NCBI GenBank assembly: GCA_025331435.1
Contig: JAIWNI010000013.1
Span: forward strand, 372,001 to 436,000
Length of the DNA: 64,000 bases
Origin: Choanephora cucurbitarum
Lineage: Eukaryota; Mucoromycota; Mucoromycetes; Mucorales; Choanephoraceae
Direction: 5' to 3'
Numbering within the stretch: position 1 is the stretch's first letter; each line of letters starts with the position of its first letter. This document shows, piece by piece, positions 45,732 through 57,640 of this stretch. The translations under genes and the position numbers were made by a program. A model generated the notes under the pieces. It made no database searches. It saw only the letters and a program-made list of their open reading frames with translations, and was not told where the DNA came from.

Positions 45732-46609
45732 TTAATAACTTTGTGATGATGGGTATTTAAACAGCATTTGGACATAATCACTTGGATCATCAGGTAACTC
45801 GTTATAAGTAGCCTATGACCATGCATGAATTCAGTCGAGGAGAAAGAGGGTATCAAGAAAAAAAAAAAGAGAGAGAGGGCAAAACTTACTGCTTCATCTT
45901 TGATGCGCTGATGCTCTTCTTTGACTTGTTCCAATTGTGTTGTCAGATTCCCTACATGATTGACCATTCTTGTTACCTCGAAATCCAATTTGGCTGCGGC
46001 ATAAATAATCTCAGTATATTCATTTGACAATTCAACCTATAAGCAAACCTTGAGCCATAAGTAAGATAGAGAGCGAATTGACTTACAGTGATATCACGAT
46101 TATCTGGTTTCAGTAGGTGATCACTGACATAACCAGGAAATAGCTTCTTTCTAGCCAATTGATGGATTCCTTTTCCAATTGGCTGCAAATATCGCTTTCC
46201 TTGGTCATAAAGTTCTATATCGTTAGTTGAAGATCCAGCTACATGGGCTATCGTCTTGTTGTAAACAACATTCAAAGTCTGTTTGAGCTGTGCATCTGCA
46301 ATAGGTGAAAGTACTTGCCACTCTGCCTTCTTTGGGATCCTTCGGGACAGTTCTATCAAAAGGAATGAGTTGGGCTGATCACTGGTTTAGCTAGATCTCA
46401 CCTCGATCGTATCTAACATGGGAGTAGCCTTCTTGTTGGCTCTCCATCGATTCATGATCTCGTTTCAATCGACCTTGCTTTGGTTGAAGTTGGAGATTGG
46501 TTGCCTTATTTGGTCTATATGCTTCTTGGGTATCGCGATTTGCTCTAAGCTCTTGTTGCGGCTCAGGGCTGAAGGAGGTACGATTCCGTTTTGAACTTTT
46601 AGGCGCCAT
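45732..46609 (-). CDS. Helical protein, possibly CENP-Q-like (233 aa)
   Basis: Exons: 46609-46402, 46352-46087, 46036-45890, 45812-45732, all with GT-AG introns. The N-terminus is basic and disordered (MAPKSSKRNRTSFSPEPQQE). A domain beginning RRIPKKAEWQVLSPIADAQL is followed by helices, and a coiled-coil segment (RMVNHVGNLTTQLEQVKEEH) precedes a short tail ending PSSQSY. The basic tail, the W..LSP segment and the long coiled coil recall kinetochore CENP-Q. Similarity is only by pattern and the family call is tentative. The gene is convergent with the Cid1-like gene with 17 nt between stops. Confidence 0.6.
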
Positions 46610-47917
46610 ATTTATTTCTGAGACGATGCTGGTATAATGTTGTTAGAGAAAAAATTGTTGTAAAAGCAACAAAAAAAAAATGATATGTCAAGTAGTTGTA
46701 CCAAAAAATTTTGGTGTCTTTTTTTTTTTAGCTACGTTAAAGCGGCTCAAATAACAAATATAAAACCGTGATAAGGCCTAGTTTTCATTGTTCTGTTAGG
46801 GATTTACATTGTGTCGATAAAAGAGAGTAAAGTCTTAATCTTTATTTTTCATTTAGGTGACTAAAAGAATGGTCTTGGCAACATGCAATATGCTTATTGT
46901 AGACACACTTGGAAACTTTGTATAGAGCAGAAAGAAACAATGTGTATCGTATTCTTTTGGGTTCAAAACATCGCTTTTTGTTTTGCTAGACTGCATACAC
47001 ATAGCTTCGATTTAAGCATAAGGAGCTACAGAGCAAGCATTTTAGAGAAAGTTTTGCAAAGACAAGCAGAGCTGATGAGCATTCAGCCTAGTTGTATTCA
47101 GAGCTTTTTGCCCTAGCTGGCTTGCTTTGTAGACATAATTACTAAACTCTGAGCTTACTAACTGTAAGATGATAGTTGAGATGTCTTCATATTGGCTCGT
47201 GTCAGTTCATAGGAGCCTAGCAAGCACCTGGCTTTTACAAAATAACTCAATGCTCAAGTAACTAAGAAGTATAATCTGAACTAAGTGGACCATTGAAGTG
47301 CATAGCTTAAGTTTCGTGTAACCAAATGGCACTTTTATGGTATATCATAACAGTAGCTTTTTTTTAAAGACAGCCTTTCATCGTGAGCCTTTGGATTTCG
47401 TGAGTCATTTTTTAAATTCAAAAATTAGATCATATGCATGATATTGATTTGCTTTTGTCCAGTTCTGGCTAGTAAGTTACAGAAGCATAATTCAACGCGA
47501 ATGGAGCACAGTTTGATGTATACAAAGAATCAAGCCAACCGTTTTACTTTAGACTATGCTCCTATCGACATAACGTACAGAATGAAACTATATCAAGATG
47601 GTGCATAAATATTGCATATCATGTTCTGTCAACTCTCCTCTTTAACGGGTTTGTATTACGATGACTGAAACGATATGAACATTTCTATTGGGTACAGGTG
47701 AAATCGTTCTAGAAGATTGATTTTTTGATTGGCTAAATCTAACAAATTGGTCATAGCCTATCCTAAGTTGAATTGCTTTAAGTTAAATAAGGCCACGCTT
47801 GTCAATCCAATTTCTTTTCTTTTCTTTTCTTCTTACATTCAAGTAACAGTGCTTTAATCTCTTTGCTTACAGAGAACACGTTTACTTTTCCTACATCTTA
47901 TATTAAATCATATCATA
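46610..47917. other. Gene-free intergenic region
   Basis: I see no gene. It carries the divergent promoters of the CENP-Q-like gene and 2-isopropylmalate synthase. Confidence 0.5.
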
Positions 47918-49717
47918 ATGGCAACCACCGACAAACTTGTTATTTTCGATACAACTCTCCGTGATGGTGAACAAGTATGTGTGCAAACAACAACAAATAG
48001 CATGTCGAACTAACCACAAGACATCATCATAGTCGCCTGGTGTTACTTTGAACACTGAAGAAAAGATTGAGATTGCTAAGCAATTGTCTCGCCTTGGTGT
48101 TGATGTACTTGAAGCTGGCTTTCCAATTGCTTCAGTAGGTGATTTTGAAGCTGTTCAACGTATTGCTAGAGAAGTGGGTCCTTTGATGGTAGGCAGAGAA
48201 AATATTGGACAACCAATGGTAAGTTTGAGCTATTCAGAAAGAAGGATAAGAGGAGAGGCATATCTCTTTGGTCAAGAACGTTTTAAATTGATTTTAAACT
48301 TTCATAGACAATCTGCGGTCTTGCTCGTTCTACACCGAATGACATTAAGCGTTGTGCTGAAGCAATTGCTCCTGCTCCTCGCAAGCGTATCCATGTTTTC
48401 CTTGCAACATCTGATCTCCATCTTAAATATAAGCTTAAGATCGACCGCGAAGAATGTATTAAACGTGCTGTAGCTGCTGTCACTCTTGCACGTTCCCTCG
48501 TAGATGAAGTTGAATTCTCTCCTGAAGATGCTGGTCGCTCAGATCGAGATTTCCTTTGCCAAGTCCTCGGTAAAGTGATCGAGGCCGGTGCTACTACTCT
48601 CAACATTCCTGATACAGTTGGTTACAACACTCCTGAAGAATATGGTGAACTGATCAAGTACCTTGTTCAGAACACACCCAATGCAGACAAGGCTATTTTC
48701 TCTACTCACTGTCATAACGATCTTGGTTTGGCCACAGCAAACACTTTAGCTGGTATCTGTAATGGCGCTCGTCAAGTGGAAGTGACTATCAACGGTATTG
48801 GTGAACGTGCCGGTAACACAGCTATGGAAGAAGTTGTGATGGCCATTCACACCCACCCTAACTACTACCCTGTTCACCATACCATCAATACCACCATGAT
48901 TTACCGTACTTCTCAATTAGTTTCTACTCTTTCTGGTATGATGGTCCAGCCCAACAAGGCTATTGTGGGCCGTAACGCTTTCCTTCATGAATCTGGTATC
49001 CATCAAGATGGTGTTCTTAAGAATCGTCAAACTTATGAAATTATCACACCTGAAACAGTAGGTGTAACTGATATCAACTTGGTCCTCGGCAAACACTCTG
49101 GACGTAATGCTTTCCGTGAACGCTGTAAAGAACTTGGTTTCCCTGACATTGTTGAAGAAGATTTCCAAAAGGCATTTGACAGTTTCAAGAACCTTTGTGA
49201 TAAGAAGAAGAATGTGAATGATGCTGATATTCTTGCTATCCTTAGCAACCAAATCAGTACAGCTGGTACTACTGCCTTCTTTACACTTGTGTCTGCTCAA
49301 GTAGTCTCTGGCTCTGATACCTCTTCTACTGCCAGTGTCAAATTGTTTGATATCAAGGCCGACAAGCAAGTCACTGATGCTGCTGTAGGTACCAATGGTC
49401 CAATTGAGGCTATCTTTGATGCTATCCAACGTTGTGTGGGTCGTCAATTCCGTTTGACCAAATTCGATATTAGTGCTGTTGGTGAAGGTAGTGATGCTCT
49501 TGGTAAGGCTGAGATTCAAGTCAAGGCCGATAGCTCTAGTGTTCAAGATGAACGCTTGACCAAAATTGCATTTGCTGCCAGTGTGGCTGATACTGACATT
49601 ACCATTGCTGCTGCCAAAGCTTATATTAACGCTATCAACAAGTTGTTAGTGTGGGAGAGTGAACTCGCTGCTGGCACAGCTCGTAGTATTGGTGAAGAAC
49701 GTCAAGTTGATGTCTAA
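47918..49717 (+). CDS. 2-isopropylmalate synthase (550 aa)
   Basis: Exons: 47918-47974, 48033-48218, 48308-49717. The enzyme condenses acetyl-CoA with 2-oxoisovalerate, the first step of leucine synthesis. The HMGL-like barrel has [13 protein letters not shown] (Arg15, Asp16), the HCHND metal site, and [19 protein letters not shown], typical of isopropylmalate and not homocitrate synthases. The C-terminal LeuA regulatory domain that binds leucine is present ([20 protein letters not shown] onward), so feedback control is likely. The sequence looks like the bacterial/plant LeuA type and not the longer ascomycete LEU4 type, which is an impression to be tested by a tree. No clear mitochondrial presequence is seen. 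Confidence 0.92.
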
Positions 49718-49886
49718 AGCCTTTATTGTATATTTTGGGCTCATCATTTTTGAAACTCTTTATTTCTCTTTTAGAGCAAAAAAGAAAAGAAGCATTGTAA
49801 ATACCTTACACATATACACATTAAAGAACAAGAACTATACATTCGTTTTTATTCTTTTAATAAACATTTCATTTACTATTTTTTAT

Positions 49887-51423
49887 TTATACATCTCGCT
49901 TCCCTTCGTTATATACAGCTTTGATGGTAGGAAAGCGAAGTGAGATAGCTCCGTTGTCTTTGAAGGATTCAGAAAAATATCGAACTGTAATAACCTTGCC
50001 AATAATCTTACTAGGGTCTTGTGCGAAATTGATTCGAGATTGCATTGAGAAGCCAGACCCAACACTAACAATGTTGCCCTTGTGCTCAATCATCACATTA
50101 GTCATCACTTGTTTTACTTCGCCTGTATCTGGCATTCGCATCAATCCTGTCTCAATGCTCTGCACAGTGTACTCTGCATCTTCCCATTCTTTCACTTTAA
50201 GCATATTACGGCTTTAAATAGAAATTAATCGTTTTGTGACTTAAATAGATCACTTGCTCAACTTACGTTCTTTTGCCTTCATAAGCAACATCTTTTCTCA
50301 GAATGAGTCCCTCCCAACCCAATCGAGCTGATTCTTGCTTAAGATGATCCAAATGATCAAGATCTCTTAACAATGTCTGTTTGACAAGCTTTATATGTTG
50401 AAGATCAGAACAAGAAGATTGGCCGATGAAGTCACTGAGTCTCTTTTGTCGTTGGCTAAACAATACATCTGACTTCTCTTTCAGAAAATCATCAAGACAA
50501 ATATAATCAAACACTTGGTATACCGGATTTTCCATCTCTGTGTTCAACCGACGCACTTGGCCTAGTGCCTTAAGGAAGTCCTCTCGAGTTGGATCTGCAT
50601 CATTGTAGGCACATATTTCACCGTCTAAAACAAAAGAGTCCTTGCATTGTATATTGTTCAGCCTTTTTTCAATCTCTTTCCTTAGCTTTTCTAGTGAACT
50701 AAATGGTCTTCCAGTGCGAGAATAAAACTGGATATTATAACGGTTGCTATCGTCTAATGTGACAAATGTGATGCATCGCACACCATCCAATTTTTGAGAT
50801 GCGTACCATTTATCTTCATTATTGGAAGCAAAATCAAGATCTTTTTTAGAAAGAGACGTAGCCAAGGCAACATGGAAATTCGAGTTCTTTTTCATGGTAG
50901 ATTGAGTGTTTTTGACAGGAGTATCTTTTGATAGCATATGGCGAATGGTTCGAACAGATACGCCCATCTTGAGGTTTCGGTCAAGAATATGCCAGAAAGT
51001 AGCTTTGTGTTCCTCCGTCTTACAATAGGCATGAAAGAAGGTGCCAATGGCACTGTATGCGTCGTGTCCGGTTAGTTGGCGTGAGGATAAGGCGTCTAGC
51101 AGTTGGTTCAAGTCTTCAAATACATGCTCGGACGTATTGGTTGGATTTTTCATCAAATAACTACTGACTGCTTTCGCAGAAACATGATGGCGCAGATGAG
51201 GGTCATAGATACGTCTAAGTGTGTCGTGTGTATCTGGATACTCTAATAGTAAAGCACGTTTTTCATGTGTGCTTGAAGTACTGTTGACTGCTTTGGACAA
51301 TTCCTTGATGGCCTCAATCTGCTTTATCGGTCTACTAGAGAAGAATCGTTTCAGTATCAACATTAGAGAAAATAAAAAGAGAATGGTAAGAGAGAGAGAA
51401 AATCTATGCAATGGGGCATTCAT
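49887..51423 (-). CDS. ATP-dependent DNA ligase (493 aa)
   Basis: Exons: 51423-50267 and 50211-49887, with a 55-nt intron. The adenylation site is WYASQKLDGVRC with Lys211. Motif III is present around DYICLDD, motif IV in GWEGLILRK and motif V in MLKVKEWED. The N-terminal helical domain is about 200 residues and the OB domain is short, so it is a compact ligase like that of T4-type phages and some protists, distinct from full-length ligase I, III or IV. The first ATG gives a hydrophobic leader. The ATG at codon 21 (51363) gives LILKRFFSSRPIKQ, a plausible mitochondrial presequence, and may be the true start. The gene begins only 30 nt (or 90 nt) after the stop of the upstream methyltransferase. 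Confidence 0.88.
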
Positions 51424-51453
51424 CTAAGCCACTGTCCTTTTATTGTCACTGAA

Positions 51454-52340
51454 TCAATTTGTTTCTTTCACCATGGTGTAAAAGAAGTAGTGGAAAGCAT
51501 CGCCCATAGTCTTTGTATTGATAGTCCAACAGTCTCTTTGAAGATGTCTTTTGCGGAAATGAGGTTGTCCAAAGGTAATGTAAATAAAGACACCTCCTAC
51601 TTTTAATGTTCGCTGCACTTCATCTACTTCTCCCTTGACATCGTTGATAAGCTCTTCTGATGGATCCCACACATCGCCTCGATCACACATCAATGCATCC
51701 ATAGTACCTATTTCAACAACTCTTTTTCTTTAGCTTATCTGCTTGAGCAAGAGAAGAAGGATGTGTTTCACCAACTGACCTTTGTCAATAATAGCATCAA
51801 ATGATGCATCGTCAAACTTCAAAGCTCGAATGTCCATCTCTAACCCTATTCACATGCCAATCAGTCATATGTTCTACAACGACACAAAGAAAAAAATACC
51901 TTACAGGTCATTTCAGGTTTATCTTCACAACGCTTCTTCATGTTTTCAATAACTGTTCTTGAGTAATCAATATTGACAATGTTCTTATAGCCGTCATTGT
52001 ACATATCTTCGCCCAGAGCTAGATAATATAAACCAAAAATAAGCCTCTATGACGCGATTAATCCCTATAACAACTTACTTGAGTTACCACATCCCAAAAT
52101 TAGTACTCTGGCATCTTTGTTAGGAATGACTTCGTTCAGCAGAGGCTTCAATTCATCATAGGTCTTGAACCAGTCAAAAGTAGTGTCTGAGTCCTCTCTG
52201 GAACATTATAAGTTATACAACTCACGTAATATTATGCTGCTTGATTCTCCTTACTTTTGATAACGCTCTTCCCAGTACTCTTGTGTCTTGTATGCGGTAG
52301 GGTCTTCAGGGACAACATCCAAGGAAGTAGAAGCAACCAT
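51454..52340 (-). CDS. EEF1AKMT4-like lysine methyltransferase (212 aa)
   Basis: Exons: 52340-52255, 52197-52079, 52018-51905, 51845-51780, 51707-51454. The protein starts with an EYWEERYQ-type motif, then DWFKTYDELKPLLNE, the SAM-binding motif VLILGCGNS (60-68), an acidic SAM loop NIDYS, DIRALKFDDASFDAIIDKG and TMDALMCD. This is the layout of the EEF1A lysine methyltransferase 4 / METTL13 N-lobe group. It probably methylates a translation factor in the cytosol, and the exact lysine is unknown. Exon 3 ends at an early GTAAGG donor, because only that keeps the frame and the Trp-Leu-Glu-Met run. Confidence 0.85.
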
Positions 52341-52814
52341 GTTATTTCAAAAAAAAAATTAATCTAAAGAATAAAAAAAAAACTTTTTTCCAACTAAGAT
52401 TAACTGATTTATTGTTTCTCCAGATTTGACATTTGACAGTGAAAAAAAAAATACAAATAAAGGCTGATATGTTGATGCTTTTTTTTTGCTGGTAACACTA
52501 GTTGATCAATTAGTTCATCTATTTCTGAATGACTGAGGGCTCTATAAGTTGTTTCTGAGTTAAGCATGGTTTACTTTCTTGTGTCCATTGTCACTGCCAA
52601 CAAAAAGAAAGCAACAAGACACAGGCTTGGCAACACAAATGAATAACACCAGATATGAAAATGGAAAATCGAATTTTCTCCAAGGTTCGTTTTAAGGTAC
52701 GGTCGATCTTTCTCGAAGCATGAACGTGACTCGTACTTGGTAATTATCTTAAAAATCTGGCTCAACCCTTTCTCTATTTCTTTTTTTTTCTTACGATTTA
52801 TACTTTAATATAGA
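52341..52814. promoter_or_regulatory. Shared divergent promoter, methyltransferase / cyclophilin-40
   Basis: The 474-bp gap separates two start codons that face away from each other. It is AT-rich and has no clear TATA. I see no gene within it. Confidence 0.5.
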
Positions 52815-54297
52815 ATGGCCAATCCTCGCGTGTAAGTACACAAATAGTGTCCTTTAGGAAGGCAAACGAACAAAAACTGATGGTTGAAACATTAGTTACT
52901 TTGATGTTACTATTGGCGGCAAGCCTGAAGGACGTATTGTGTTTGAACTTGTAAGTTGCAAAATATAGCTGCCAACAATCATCATGTAACTTACTGTTTG
53001 TTGTCAATTAGTATAAAGATGTTGTCCCAAAGACTGCTGAGAACTTCCGAGCTCTCTGTACAGGTATGTTGTGTGCATGTATGCTACAGACAGAAAAGTA
53101 TGAACATCTCTTTTTTTGAATACCAAAGGTGAAAAGGGTGTCGGTCAAAGCGGTAAACCTTTGCATTACAAAGGTAGCATCTTCCATCGTATCATCAAGG
53201 TAGGCGATCGGAATACAGTGATACCGTTTTTTTTTTCTTGTTTATATTTGTGTTAAACCATGATTGTCTTCAAATAGGATTTCATGATCCAAGGTGGTGA
53301 TTTCACTGCTGGCAATGGTACTGGTGGTGAATCTATTTATGGTGAAAAATTCGAAGGTAAGAAACAACTTTCAAAAAAGATAATTACCTATGGATTTCAC
53401 TGACAACATATTCATGAAATCATAGATGAAAACTTCGAATACAAGCACGATAAGCCCTTCTTATTGTCCATGGCTAATGCTGGTCCTGGTACCAATGGAT
53501 CTCAATTCTTTATTACAACTGTTCCTACACCTCACTTAGATGGAAAGCATGTTGTGTTTGGTAAAGTTTTGAAGGGAAAGGGTGTTGTTCGTGCTCTTGA
53601 AGCCCTTGAAACTGTTCAAGACAAGCCATTGGAAGATGCTGTTATTGCCAACTGTGGTGAATTAGCTGAAGGCGAAGATGATGGTATTGTTGTGAACGCT
53701 GATGGCGACAGCTATGAAGAATTTCCTGGTAAGTTGTTCTGCATTTTTTTTTCATCTACTTTTACTGATGACCGTATAGATGACCATGAAGGACCTAAAG
53801 AACTTACTGACATTGTTGAAATTGCCGGAAAGCTCAAGGATATCGGCAATGATTACTTCAAGAAGGGTGACCATCAAAACGCCTCTAAGAAATACACCAA
53901 GGCTGTTCGTTACTTGAACTTCAAGCCTGCTTTTGATGAAGAAGATTCTGAAGAACTTCGTGTTAAGTATAATGCTGTTAAGGTTCCTTGTTTCTTAAAC
54001 AAAGCTATGTGCGCACTCAAGTTGGGTGAATACAGCGAGTGTATCAAGGCCACCACAAACGTCATTCATTTCGACGCTAAATACTTAAAGAAGACAGATA
54101 TAACTAAAGCATACTACCGTCGTGGTGTTGCTAAGGCCAACAGCAAAGATCTGGAAGGCGCTGTCGAAGATCTACAAAAGGCAAGCGAGCAAGACCCTGA
54201 AGATGCTGGTATCAAGAAGGAACTTGCCAACACTAAAGCCAAATTAATCGCTAAGAAGAAGAAGGAGAAGGATGCTTATGCCAAATTGTTTGCTTAA
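52815..54297 (+). CDS. Cyclophilin-40 type peptidyl-prolyl isomerase (364 aa)
   Basis: Seven exons: 52815-52831, 52896-52950, 53012-53063, 53129-53199, 53278-53356, 53426-53728, 53780-54297. The N-terminal cyclophilin domain (about 1-170) includes [37 protein letters not shown] and the His in [10 protein letters not shown]. The catalytic Arg of the FHRII motif is present. The C-terminal half carries three TPR motifs (about 210-350) with the Lys/Asn residues that clamp the Hsp90 EEVD tail. This is the co-chaperone called Cpr6/Cpr7 in yeast and PPID in animals. Length is within a few residues of the human protein. It is convergent with the DsbA-like gene, with 51 nt between stops. Confidence 0.94.
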
Positions 54298-54348
54298 ATT
54301 ATGATGTTAATAAACCTAAACAGTTTTTTTTTTATTGTTCATTTCTCT

Positions 54349-55137
54349 TTATAATTTGCTCTTTAAGTATTCCTTCCATTGATCAAGCTCCCAACTTGAA
54401 GAAACACTGTCATCACGAATACCATCCAACAATAAAGTGGGACTGACATGAATGCCGTTTTGACGACCAATACGAATAGCCAACTTTAAATCATTGGTAA
54501 CCTTGTTACCAGCGTTTTTGGGCTCATCAGTGCCATTAACCAAAAGTTCAAGGACCTTCTCTGATGAAACACCAACGGATCCTGCCAACTCAGCTAATTC
54601 TTTGGCTACATCTCTACGTGTCTTTGTTTCCAAAGCTTCGTCAAAGTAACTGAATAGAGTGAGTCCACATACAGCTCTTCTCAAACAGGAGGGAAATGAT
54701 GGAACACTCACTCTTTTTGCTTTTCAAACAACACATCCGAAAATTCAAAAAACTTCTTGTTGTCCACTTTTTCAACAGCAATAGCAGCTTCATGAACAAT
54801 AGTAGAGGAAGCATGCCATGGCTGAACCTGTTGACGGAAAATCAATTGAACTTTGTTGGGATAAGCTTGCTCGATGTAAGGCCAGACTTCCTAATAATAC
54901 GCGTCAATTTGATATCAAAGAAAAACAAACAAGTCTTTTTCCTCTTTGGTTTTACCTGGCGAATCTTCTTGTACATTTTAGCTGAAAAAGGACACTTGAA
55001 GATAATAAGGCGATGAGATTGTCTAGCTTGAAAAATTAATGATCATAACTTACAACATAGTCCAAATAGAGCTCAATTGTATGAGCAGCAGCAATCGAAC
55101 CTAGACGGTGACCAGAAAATTGAGGAGCCAAAGCCAT
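54349..55137 (-). CDS. DsbA-like thioredoxin-fold protein (199 aa)
   Basis: Exons: 55137-55054, 54994-54955, 54886-54712, 54649-54349. A thioredoxin fold is suggested by IELYLDYVCPFSAKMYKKI (single Cys at 29, CPFS where DsbA has CPHC), then LIFRQQVQPWHASS and a C-terminal GIHVSPTLLLDGI with the expected cis-Pro. Lacking the second Cys, it is more likely a GST-kappa- or isomerase-type member than an oxidase. The acceptor of exon 3 is set one codon inside the first AG in order to keep the frame; another acceptor 4 nt upstream would break it. The cellular site is unknown and no signal peptide is visible. Confidence 0.75.
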
Positions 55138-56519
55138 TTTAATTCAAAAAAAAAAAAAACTAAAAGATGAAACAAGAGAAAGATAGATACTGAAAGTCTT
55201 TAAATAAACACTTCACGAAAAACTGACTTTTAAAATAGCATGAAATGTAGGGCGGTTGACTAATCTTGGTTGAAGGAAAAGAGATAAATGACGATATCAG
55301 AAGGATACCTGACGCCAACAATCTATGACAACAGAAATTTCCGAGAGAACCGATTCTGACAATTAAGATGTGTGCGACTGACTGAATTGGTTAAGACTCG
55401 TGTAAGCAACGAAAGCATTCAAAATAACAAAGAAAGTTGCTCAACTTTCTTTTGAATCCATACTTCGATGTTTTGTTTGCCGTTAGTATTTCTTATCAGT
55501 AATTATTTCACTGTAAAAAATTAAAGCCAAAAAGAAACCATCTCCATCAGGTTTTCTTGACCATATCACAGGCTTTTAAAAGGTCGTTTTTGCTGATTTT
55601 TCGAAATTATATCAATCATGAGTTTTTTTTTCTTGACCTTCAAAGTGGATGAGGATGTTAGCAAGGATATCCCTCCTACGATCCATGAGGAACGTAGCTG
55701 ATGAAAATGAAGACATGGAGATTGTCTCAGGCAACAAGCCTGTCGTCTCTAATGAAGAGAGCTGGTTTGTAGCTACTGAGCAAACATCATAGAATGTGTT
55801 TTTGAGTAAAATTTAACCTCTTTTACTTTCTGTTTTCGAATACTACATTAAGCTCAGTTTTCCACTTGACTCTTAATCGTGAAAGAAGTGCGGTTGACAT
55901 AACCTCAGTTCATGTCTTGAGCACAAGTCTTACGATTCAGAGCAGCACGTACTCTTCAAGTTGTGCTTTATTGCACGAAAAACATAGTTTCCATTTACTA
56001 TTTCCAATACTTTCTAAAATCGCGCATCGTGGACAAACTTTGACTGATCTGTCTTTGTCATGCACTAGAAGCAAAAGAACAAATAGTCTATATCAATAAC
56101 AGAACAAGTCAACGCCAATATTCGTCAAGTCACTAAACAGATTAGAGAAGTCAGGGATCGTCGATTGTTGGAGACGTACACCGATTGATTGCACAGTTAC
56201 AAAAGAAGAGAAAGAGGTTTTCGCGTCTATGAGAATTGAGTTTTGGGGTACAACAGTGAAGCTCATATCATTTACCTTCTTGCAGAAAACACTTGAAGTC
56301 AAGCTCTTAAGACAATAGAGATGTAGCTTTTTCTCCTCAACTAGATCTCTCAAGCATGCAGGCAAAGAAACTCTTCTTTTTTTATGTTCATATTGTATTT
56401 TAAAGGAATATACTATTCAATAGTCAATAAACTGTTGATGAAGTGCTCATATTGACAAGAAAAAAGAACAACACTCACAAGCCTTTGGCTTTCTCAAATA
56501 AAGTTATTATTTTCATTTT
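55138..56519. other. Intergenic region with weak coding-like traces
   Basis: I see no intact gene. Near 55650-55790 two overlapping frames give acidic peptide-like sequence (ADENEDMEIVSG) that ends in stops, which could be a decayed exon. Confidence 0.35.
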
Positions 56520-57640
56520 CTTTAGGAATTTCACACCGACCGAAGTCCGTGCCAAAAACCTCCCAGAAGGAGGAAAAAGAATACTCCATCACCGTTAATA
56601 AGTTGGGCTTCCCTGCGTAGAAGTCGCTTATAGGTCGGATCACACGGAGGACCCCTATCTAAAAGGAGCGCAGTAACTTCATCGTCGTCCACCGGCTAGT
56701 TTTGCATGTCAAGGCGCCTCGCAGGAAGGAAAGCCAAGCCAAGTCGCCAAAAGCGATCCATAGCCATTTTTAAGTGTCAGGTGTATGCCACAGCCTTTTA
56801 GACAAAGCCGCTGTTGCAGTCCCTTTCTACGAGGTATGGAATGCCTCTCGAAAAGAACCTTTTGAAAAAAAGATCCCACTACGAAGATTGGAATGCTTCT
56901 CGTGAGGACTATGAACAGCTATACCCGTCAGTCCGCGCATCAACATCTCAGCACCAAACATAATGGAACGGTATAAGCGAATCCTCTTTAGGGGCCAGAA
57001 CGCAACTATACAACGTTTTTTCTGTAAGGTTAACCGACCGTTGTTCAAACGTACTATAATCGGGGTTAGGATAAGGAAACAAAAAAACAGCAGAGAAAAG
57101 GACCCTTTTTATACCTTTTTTTTCCTTGCCCTCCAAAAGCAGGGTCCCTACTGAAATTTTTGTCGCAGTCACTTTGGTAGAGCAATTCTCACGCAGTCAT
57201 GACGCAATCAACTCTTCCTTTTGACTTTTCTTCAAGACAAGAGAAGAAAAGTAAAGACATACATTAAAGAAGAAGGGAAAGGGGTTACTTCCTAGTTTAT
57301 GCCGCCAGTCCACTTTTCTTGTTCCTATTAACTCCTCTACAATTAAAGTGACACATAGCCAGCACCCGTCATACGCGGAGCAAGAAAACTATAGGGTTCA
57401 TCTTAGACACTAGATCTTTGAGGTAAAAAAGCTTATTTCCAGATCTTCAAGCGTAGCCATCGAGCTCCTTCAGGCCAGCTTTATTTAGCTTATTCTTTTC
57501 AGATAACTTGTATAGTTTTTACTGGAGAAATCACCAGCAGCTCACCTAGTCATCTCCAAAGTGATGCTAATTCATTGCAAGTCAGAATACACTCAGCACA
57601 TATGCAGATAGAAATATATCTTCTACCCTCCTAATTTCAT
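56520..57640. pseudogene. GC-richer coding-like debris, unidentified
   Basis: Composition changes sharply to a higher GC content. Peptide-like runs appear in several plus-strand frames, such as KEYSITVNKLGFPA, KAPRRKESQAKSPKAI, HYEDWNASREDYEQLYPSVR and ERYKRILFRGQNATIQRFF, separated by stops. The codon-like texture over 1 kb suggests a degraded retroelement or gene. I cannot name it. Organelle-derived DNA is another possibility. Confidence 0.35.

Noticed and set aside
48917..49546. 209-codon minus-strand frame
   Set aside because: Complete antisense overlap with isopropylmalate synthase exon 3.
50945..50960. GGTTCGAACAG resembling a tRNA B box
   Set aside because: It lies inside the ligase coding region and no A box or cloverleaf is present. 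I saw no tRNA or rRNA gene in the window.
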